This document shows, one piece after another, positions 58,663 through 64,000 of a DNA stretch of 64,000 nucleotides. Source of the stretch: Prorocentrum cordatum (lineage: Eukaryota; Sar; Dinophyceae; Prorocentrales; Prorocentraceae). The DNA is taken from contig CAUYUJ010002736.1 in NCBI GenBank assembly GCA_963575745.1, forward strand, positions 381,995 through 445,994, written 5' to 3'. The notes beneath the pieces are model-generated. The model was not told where the DNA came from. It made no database searches and saw only the letters and a list, made by a program, of their open reading frames with translations. Each line of letters opens with the position of its first letter. The stretch's first letter is position 1. The translations under genes and the position numbers were made by a program.

Positions 58663-58851
58663 CTCCCGGCCGACGCTCTGACCGGCCGACTGGTCGACTG
58701 GTCGACTGGCCGATTCCCCGACGGGCCGACCGGCCGATTGGCGGGCTGCGGTCCGACTCCGCAGCCTGCGGAGTCGTAGAGCTTCCCCCGGTGCCTCAGA
58801 GATGGTCACTCTGAGCCCGGGAGGGGGAAGCTGTTTTCGGGCGAAGAGAAA

Positions 58852-58988
58852 TATGCACATGCACCGATCCTGACAACGTCCATCCTTGACCCAGGATCGG
58901 TGCACATGCCTTCCTGGCCGAGGTAGGAGGGCATATGCACCGATCCTGGGCTCAGGATGGGTCTGGCCAGAATCGGTGTATGTGCATA
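58852..58988. mobile_element. Foldback element (TATGCACATGCACCGATCCTG)
   Basis: TATGCACATGCACCGATCCT at left pairs with AGAATCGGTGTATGTGCATA at right. The centre has CCAGGATCGGTGCACATGC and GGCATATGCACCGATCCTGG, so the arms occur four times in alternating orientation. Confidence 0.8.
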
Positions 58989-59839
58989 GATCTTTTTCCT
59001 CTATGTTTTCTGGGGAGTCGTGCCCAGCAGTTCCTCGCAGCCGAGCGAGGCTGGCACGGCCTCTGGTGCGCACTCGTCCGCAGACTATAGAGGCGTGCAG
59101 CGCTGCCTCGGCGGCGGGCCCCCCTCGGCGCGCGCCTCCCGGGGCGCGCCGCCCGGCCGCTCCCCGCCGCCTGCCGTGAGATCGGTGCCCTCGAGGGGGG
59201 TGCGGTCGACGCGCACGGGCAAAACGACGCGAAGATCGGGACAAAATCGGATCGGGATAACTCGAAAGCTCTGAGAATCGGCGGGTTTGGAGGATGTATT
59301 GAGCGCCGCGGCCGCTCCAGAGCGTTCCGGAACGCTCTGAGAGCGCTCCGGAACGCTCTGGAGCGATTTATCCCGATCTTAGCCCTGTTTTAACAGGGAG
59401 GAGGAACGGCGTTCCCCAGGCTGCCTTTTCGGGGGCGGAAAAGAGGGGGGTGATGACTGGGGAGGGTGGGGATATCATGGCGGGGGCCACGATATCGCCC
59501 CAGATTTCATGGCGCCTCTTCTTGCTTCATGACGTCCCTGGCCCCCCCGCTGGGCCGCGCACATGCCGCCGGTCACGATTTGCACCCCCCCCTCTTGGAC
59601 ACCCCCCTCTTGGCCGCTCCCGACCCTTGCATCCTGACCTCCTCGGCGCATCCTCGGCCACTCTCCTTTCCGGGAGACGTAAGACTCGGGCAAGCCAGAA
59701 CTCGGGTTTTCCGACGCTTTCTGACGAGCGCGTCCTGGATTTTGACGGTCCAGTTTTCGTGGGATGTCTGCAGCGGGAGCTCGCGCCACATTTCTGACTG
59801 GGCCTCGTCACTTTTATGATGGCCCCGTCAGGCCAACCC
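58989..59839. other. No supported gene; palindromes at 59319-59365
   Basis: AGAGCGTTCCGGAACGCTCT at 59319-59338 and GAGCGCTCCGGAACGCTC next to it. This block is an inverted relative of 52511-52568 (shared GATAAATC nearby). No coding evidence. Confidence 0.5.
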
Positions 59840-60115
59840 GAGTCCCCCATACCCGAGTCTTCGTTTTCCTTGGCCGCGCCCCGCTCGAGAAGCTCCGGCG
59901 TCCGCGCCCGTGGCCCTCGGCATCCCTGTGGTGCATCCTTATAGCACGGGCCGACTGTACAGAGAGAGCGCCGGCTGCCCTTGCATCCTCACCTCCTCGG
60001 CGCATCCTCGGCCACTCTCCTTGGCCGCACCCCGCCCGAGAAGCTCCGGCGTCCGCGCCCGTGGCCCCTGTATCCCTATGGTGCATCCTTATAATAGTAG
60101 GGGCCGACTGTACAG
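59840..60115. mobile_element. Foldback family A, two half-copies in tandem
   Basis: Two blocks share GGCCGCRCCCCGC(T/C)CGAGAAGCTCC and a TGCATCCTTATA...GGGCCGACTGTACAGAGAGA end (59960 and 60107). Left inverted ends are missing. Confidence 0.7.
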
Positions 60116-60187
60116 AGAGAACGTCGGCGACGAGCCCAGGAGGAGTCTCGGACGTCCTCGGACGTGCTCGGACGTTCTCGGACGCCT

Positions 60188-60310
60188 GGCATCGCTCGGA
60201 CGTGTGCATTTTTTCTCGGCGAGAACCATTGAGGACGATCCTGGACCATCGAGCAAAAAAACACGCACGAAACCGAAAAATGCACGGGAAATGGACGTCC
60301 GAGCGATGGC
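60188..60310. mobile_element. Foldback family D, copy 1
   Basis: GGCATCGCTCGGACGTGTGC to GGACGTCCGAGCGATGGC, inverted ends of about 17 bp. The body has ACCAT(T/C)GAGGA and CACGCACGA words. Confidence 0.82.
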
Positions 60311-60446
60311 GAGGACGGTTTCGTCGCTTCTCGGTTGCCTGCAGGCCTCGGGGGAGGCGCACCGGCAGCTGCGCCTCGCCGAGACAGCGCTCCACGGGTG
60401 CCCGCATCGCCCCAGAGGGCCACCGGAGAGCCGGGTCGTTATCTTG

Positions 60447-60572
60447 GCATCGCTCGGACGTGTGCATTTTTCCTTCGGAGAGGACCATCGAGGAGCATCC
60501 TTGATCGTTTGGCGAAGAAGCCACGCAGGAGACCGAAAACAAAACACAGGGAATGGACGTCCGAGCGATGGC
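60447..60572. mobile_element. Foldback family D, copy 2
   Basis: GGCATCGCTCGGACGTGTGC to GGACGTCCGAGCGATGGC, same interior with substitutions. Confidence 0.82.
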
Positions 60573-60896
60573 CAGTTCTCGAGAAGCCAGCAGAGGTCCG
60601 AGAGGGGGCGGTCCTTCCCGGAAGGCTCGGAGGGCTGCGCAGAAGGCGCAGAGAGCAGCTCAGAAGGCCAGGCGGCTTCGAGAGGGCCCACCACCTACTG
60701 AGGATGCCTATTCCTCCTCACTTCTCCCTGGGCGTGCAGCCCGAGAGTGACGACGAACAGCGTTCAAAGTCGGAGCGGGCGTTACCCATTGGAGACACAG
60801 GGCTGCTTGGCAACCAGCGGCCGCAGTCGGTCTCGGGTGCCGCTTGCTGTTGTGCAATCGTGATGGTCAATGTTTGTCCGTACCTATCGGGCCGAA

Positions 60897-61083
60897 CGAA
60901 AGGGGGGGATAGGGAAAGGGGCGGCTACGAAATCTGCTGCATGCGGCTGGTTTCGGCCCCGCCGCCGGGCCCATTCCTCGACACATAGGCGCCTCCCGGC
61001 GCCGGGAGGCGCCGGGAAGATCAGCTATACGTGAGCTGATTCCCGAACCCCCCTTTGCTATCTCCCACTCTCGCCCGGCCCGA
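60897..61083. mobile_element. Foldback family B, copy 3
   Basis: TCGGGCCGAACGAAAGGGGG to CTCTCGCCCGGCCCGA. ACCT is found near both outer edges (within 1 bp), a possible target duplication. Confidence 0.82.
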
Positions 61084-61095
61084 ACCTGCCTCCTT

Positions 61096-61229
61096 GGCAT
61101 CGCCCGGACGTGTGCATTATTTTAGCATCGGCGAGGACCCTCGAGGAGCATATCCTTGATCATGTGGCGGAAAAGTCACGCACGAGACCGCAACAAAAAA
61201 ACACGGGGAATGGGCGTCCGAGCGACGGC
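61096..61229. mobile_element. Foldback family D, copy 3
   Basis: GGCATCGCCCGGACGTGTGC to GGGCGTCCGAGCGACGGC. It follows family B copy 3 by 12 bp. Confidence 0.8.
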
Positions 61230-61417
61230 CCGTCTCGGGGGGGTGCCGGCGCGAGGAGCCGCCGGCGCGCGGGAGGCCGCCGAGGAAGGCCGGGGTGTAC
61301 TCCTGGAAGGAGGCGGCGAAGGCGCCATCGCGCGCGCCGCGCGGCGCCCGCGCTCGTGCTCGTCGGGGGGGGGGGAGGGGCGCCGACGCGGCCGTGCCCG
61401 CGCCCGCCGCCCGTGGG

Positions 61418-61540
61418 CACGTTTTCCACCACCACCACCACCACCACGAGTTGGAGGGGGAGGGGGTCCTCCTCCTCCTCCTCCTCCTCCTCCTCCTCCT
61501 CGTCCTTCTCTTCGTCCTCCTCCTCCTCGTCCTCCACCTC
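61418..61540. repeat. (CCA)n and (CTC)n microsatellites
   Basis: CCACCACCACCACCACCA at 61428-61447 and CTC triplets at 61468-61540; an inverted GGTGGTGGTGG word follows at 61560. Confidence 0.85.
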
Positions 61541-61585
61541 CTTCCCCCCTCCAACCTATGGTGGTGGTGGTGGAAAACAGGCACA

Positions 61586-61741
61586 TCAGGGCATGTTCCT
61601 CTACAGGAGGAGTGATCCGAGAATGGTGGACAAATGGTCGGGGGACGTTTCTTCGTACTCTCTGGATGTTTGTTTGGGTATTCGTTGACTTCTGTTGATT
61701 TTTCTGGGAGGGTCCGCCGCCTGTAGGAGGACGTGCCCGAC
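61586..61741. mobile_element. Foldback family G, copy 2 (156 bp)
   Basis: TCAGGGCATGTTCCTCTACA at left and TGTAGGAGGACGTGCCCGA at right are imperfect inverted ends of the 57849 family. Confidence 0.65.
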
Positions 61742-61860
61742 CTCACCCTGGCAGCGCGACGTCGGCCGGGGAGCGGCCGTCGCAGCTCCGTGCCCCCCTT
61801 CGGTCTGGGCCGGGCGCTGCGGCCCGCAGGGCGGAAGGGGGCCACCCAGCTCCTTCAGCG

Positions 61861-62019
61861 TACCAGCCTCGAACGTATCCCTATCCTTAAGATTGACACG
61901 CCAAAAGGCGATGACAATCTTAGGAATCCGCCCTCAGAAAATAAGGGGATCCCGAAGATTGGCATCGTGATGAGGAGGTGCCCAGCACAGTAGGGATAGG
62001 GATCTGTTCCAGGCTGGTA
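61861..62019. mobile_element. Foldback family C, copy 2
   Basis: TACCAGCCTCGAACGTATCC to GATCTGTTCCAGGCTGGTA. TCAGCG lies just outside both ends (one base offset on the right). Interior matches 50608-50763. Confidence 0.85.
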
Positions 62020-62284
62020 ATCAGCGACGCATCGAGGACCAGTTCGACGGCGCCAACGCTGGCGCGCAGGCCTGCCGCGCATGGTCGCGCGCGGGCGCCC
62101 TCGTCTCCAGCACGGCTTGCCGCGCTGGCGGCGGCACGCGCAGGCCTTCCGCGCGAGGCCGCCACGGCATCTCCCGCGCGTGGCTGAGGCCTGTCGGCCT
62201 GCCGCTCCGCGCCCGCTGTCCGTTTCAGGGCCTCGCTTCGGACTGGAAACGCGCCGCGTCGTTTTCACGGTGGTGCTGGGAGCC
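62020..62284. other. No supported gene
   Basis: GC-rich, unique-looking, no domain. Confidence 0.35.
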
Positions 62285-62515
62285 CCCGCTAGACTTCCGA
62301 GGCAATGGGAGTCGCGTTGAAGAAAAGGGAGACTATCAGGAGGGAAGAAACACACACACACACAGACACAAGGAATCGTCGACTCCCAGGAAAACATAGG
62401 AAAACATGGGGAAGTGGGGGGAAGACAGAAACCCAGAACATATGAGAAACTATGGGGAGTTGTGTTTTCATTTGTGTGTATTTGTTTGTGTGTCCCAGGG
62501 CCCCTTCAGACTAGC
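62285..62515. mobile_element. Foldback family E, copy 2
   Basis: Shares AAACACACACACACACAGAC, ATCGTCGACTCCCAGG and TTTGTGTGTATTTGTTTGTG with 16578-16774. The outer ends CCGCTAGACTTC and GACTAGCGG pair loosely. Confidence 0.65.
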
Positions 62516-62756
62516 GGAAGCAAGCGGAAGCAAACGTCGACCTCCTGACAGACGGCAGTTTTTTTGAATGCAGGGTCTCCGGAATCCACCATATGGTTGA
62601 TGCCACCTGCAGTGACCGGCGTCGTCCCTGTGGCCTGGCCCGTGGAGCGCGCCAGGGAGGGGGCCCCAGCCCCAGCGTGAGGGACGCCGACGTCGATGCT
62701 CGTCCAGACATGTTCCTCGGGTTCTGGGCGGATTGCACCTACAACATCGGCGACTA

Positions 62757-62845
62757 ATGTCAAGGGAGGATAAACCACCCGGACCGGACAATTGGCGTTT
62801 TCTCAACGGCCCTGGGCGTTTACAGAAAAGGCCTGCCCTGGCCGT
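62757..62845. repeat. Dispersed repeat shared with 51108-51195
   Basis: TCAAGGGAGGATAAACCACC, AATTGGCGTTTTCTCAACGG and CCCTGGGCGTTT. Confidence 0.6.
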
Positions 62846-62897
62846 CCCAGCGCTCGTGGAAGCGGAGGGTTTTACTCTGAAGGGCTTGGGCGACCCG

Positions 62898-63185
62898 TCC
62901 TCCTCCTTTTCCTCCTCCTCCTCCTTCATCTCCTCCTCCTCCCCCTCCTCCTCCTCCTCCTCCTCCTCCCTCCTCCTCCTCCTCCATCTCCTGCTCCGCC
63001 TCCTCCCCCTCTTCCTCCTCCTCCTCCCCTCCTCCTCCTCCTTCCCCCTCCTCATCCACCCTCCTCCTCCTCTCCCCCTCCCCTCCTCCTCTCTCCTCTC
63101 CTCTCCTCCTCCTCGTCCTCCTCCTCCTCCTCCTCCTCCTCCTCCTCCCTTCTCCTCCCCCTCCTCCCACTCCTCCTCCTCCCCA
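62898..63185. repeat. (CTC)n polypyrimidine tract
   Basis: CTC triplets with ATCTCC, CTCTCCT and CTGCTCCG interruptions. Confidence 0.92.
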
Positions 63186-63299
63186 TCGGGTCGCCTACGG
63201 CCCCGGTGGGAACAGGCTGAGTAACAGAGTGGGCGGCTCAGTTCGGGTCCTTCGTTTTCGGTGTCTTACGACGAGATTTTGAGACGAGTGCTCGAGCGG

Positions 63300-63600
63300 A
63301 GCATTGACCGTTCAGTGTTTGTCGGTCGCGGTCACTGGCATGCGGCATTCGGAGTAGCCCTGGACGGCGAGATTGTCAGCATAGGCGAAATAGTGGCCCA
63401 GTTGCACACCGCTATCCACCAGCTGGTCACAGGAGAGATTTTTTAGCATGACCCAGAACGGCCGGGTGATCGCAGGAGACTTCGAAGCCCGGAACCCGAC
63501 TGCGAGACGCCCCGGTGCTGAGCAACAAGCAGCGGGACCCGAATGCCATGGTGTTCTTGCTCGCGCGCCCCAAGGAGGTAAAGGACTAATGGGCAACAGG
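63300..63600 (-). pseudogene. Possible minus-strand RT fragment (motifs B and C)
   Basis: Minus-strand translation gives RGVSQSGSGLRSLL, close to LINE RT motif B (GVRQGxxLSPLL), and about 50 residues on, in another frame, HYFAYADNLAVQG, close to motif C (F/YADD, here with N for the second D). Short and frame-broken; tentative. Confidence 0.4.
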
Positions 63601-64000
63601 CGACAAGGGCCACTTCAAAAGAGGTCGAGGTAAAGCAAGTGGCGTTTTTGCAGGCGGTCGAAGAGGACCCAAAGGGGCTGCGGAAAACTCCCACGTCGTT
63701 TGCTGGAGGTGCGGCCGCACTGGCCTTGAGGGTTTGGGCTGCTGGAGACGGGCTGCATCGGCCGGTGTTCTCGCGCTGGCTAAGGCACAGGCGAAGGCCA
63801 AGGCCGAGCAGAAGCCCAAGGCCAAGGCGCCGGCGGCGGCGAGAACGCAGTCCAGATTTGGGGGCCTTAAGAGGGCATGTTCTTGGAGCTGTTCGCGAAC
63901 GATCGTGAAACCGACTGCGCCTTCGCGGACAACGGTTGGCGGTCAGGGTTGGGCCAGAGCTCATTTCCGACACTGGGTGCGCGAGGTCGGTTGCCCCCCG
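63601..64000 (+). other. Basic, Ala/Lys-rich open sequence at window edge
   Basis: Plus-strand frames are open but no start or domain is secure. One frame has CWRCGR near 63705, possibly a lone zinc knuckle, followed by KAQAKAKAEQKPKAKA. It could be the edge of another retroelement. Confidence 0.25.

Overview
The window looks like a gene-poor, repeat-dense piece of a dinoflagellate nuclear genome; the species cannot be fixed from sequence alone. The evidence is a Ty1/copia-type element whose Gag carries three CCCH zinc fingers, a non-LTR retroelement with a RanBP2-like zinc-finger ORF1 plus endonuclease, reverse transcriptase and RNase H, GC-rich surroundings, and many kilobases of trinucleotide and minisatellite DNA. 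I see no convincing host gene, rRNA, tRNA or spliced-leader sequence. Almost everything recognisable is a mobile element or its debris.

Layout. 1-6.5 kb: small foldback (MITE-like) elements, one nested inside another, an AT-rich tract, and a homogeneous 73-bp satellite (2.85-4.37 kb). 6.5-13 kb: a frame-broken non-LTR (LINE) element on the plus strand: ORF1, endonuclease, RT, zinc knuckle, RNase H. 13-20.5 kb: 77-bp repeats, a ~690-bp GAG tract, several foldback elements, and a ~535-bp unit repeated three times with internal 53-bp repeats. 20.8-22.1 and 44.9-46.0 kb: one large TAC microsatellite split by an insertion. 22.125-44.874 kb: that insertion, a 22.75-kb LTR retrotransposon with 342/343-bp LTRs (about 96% alike by eye), an apparent 5-bp target duplication (GATAC), a PBS-like site and a G-rich tract before the 3' LTR. 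46-64 kb: a minus-strand RT remnant, many foldback elements of at least six families, CTC/GAG tracts, a 100-N assembly gap, and traces of other retroelements.

The LTR element is the exceptional feature. Its pol order is protease, integrase, RT, RNase H (Ty1/copia order), all recognisable in 25-33 kb. In front of gag lie about 2.4 kb of coding sequence with two Cys/His-rich modules. Behind pol lie about 11.5 kb of further coding sequence: a methyltransferase-like protein, an SGNH-hydrolase-like protein, a protein with an ADP-ribosyltransferase-like HGT/GVY pattern, a protein with a weak KptA/Tpt1-like winged-helix pattern, a zinc-ribbon protein and several unknowns. Spacing is tight, with small overlaps such as TAATG, which suggests a polycistronic RNA. 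The copy is decayed by frameshifts (some at G runs) and isolated in-frame stops.

A second unusual layer is a family of short hairpins centred on GGCT-N-AGCC or close variants, about 30 copies scattered through the LTR element in all reading frames, often with longer stems whose arms differ between copies but still pair. I did not find the exact core outside the element. They resemble mobile GC-cluster or double-hairpin elements and may be a parasite of the retrotransposon.
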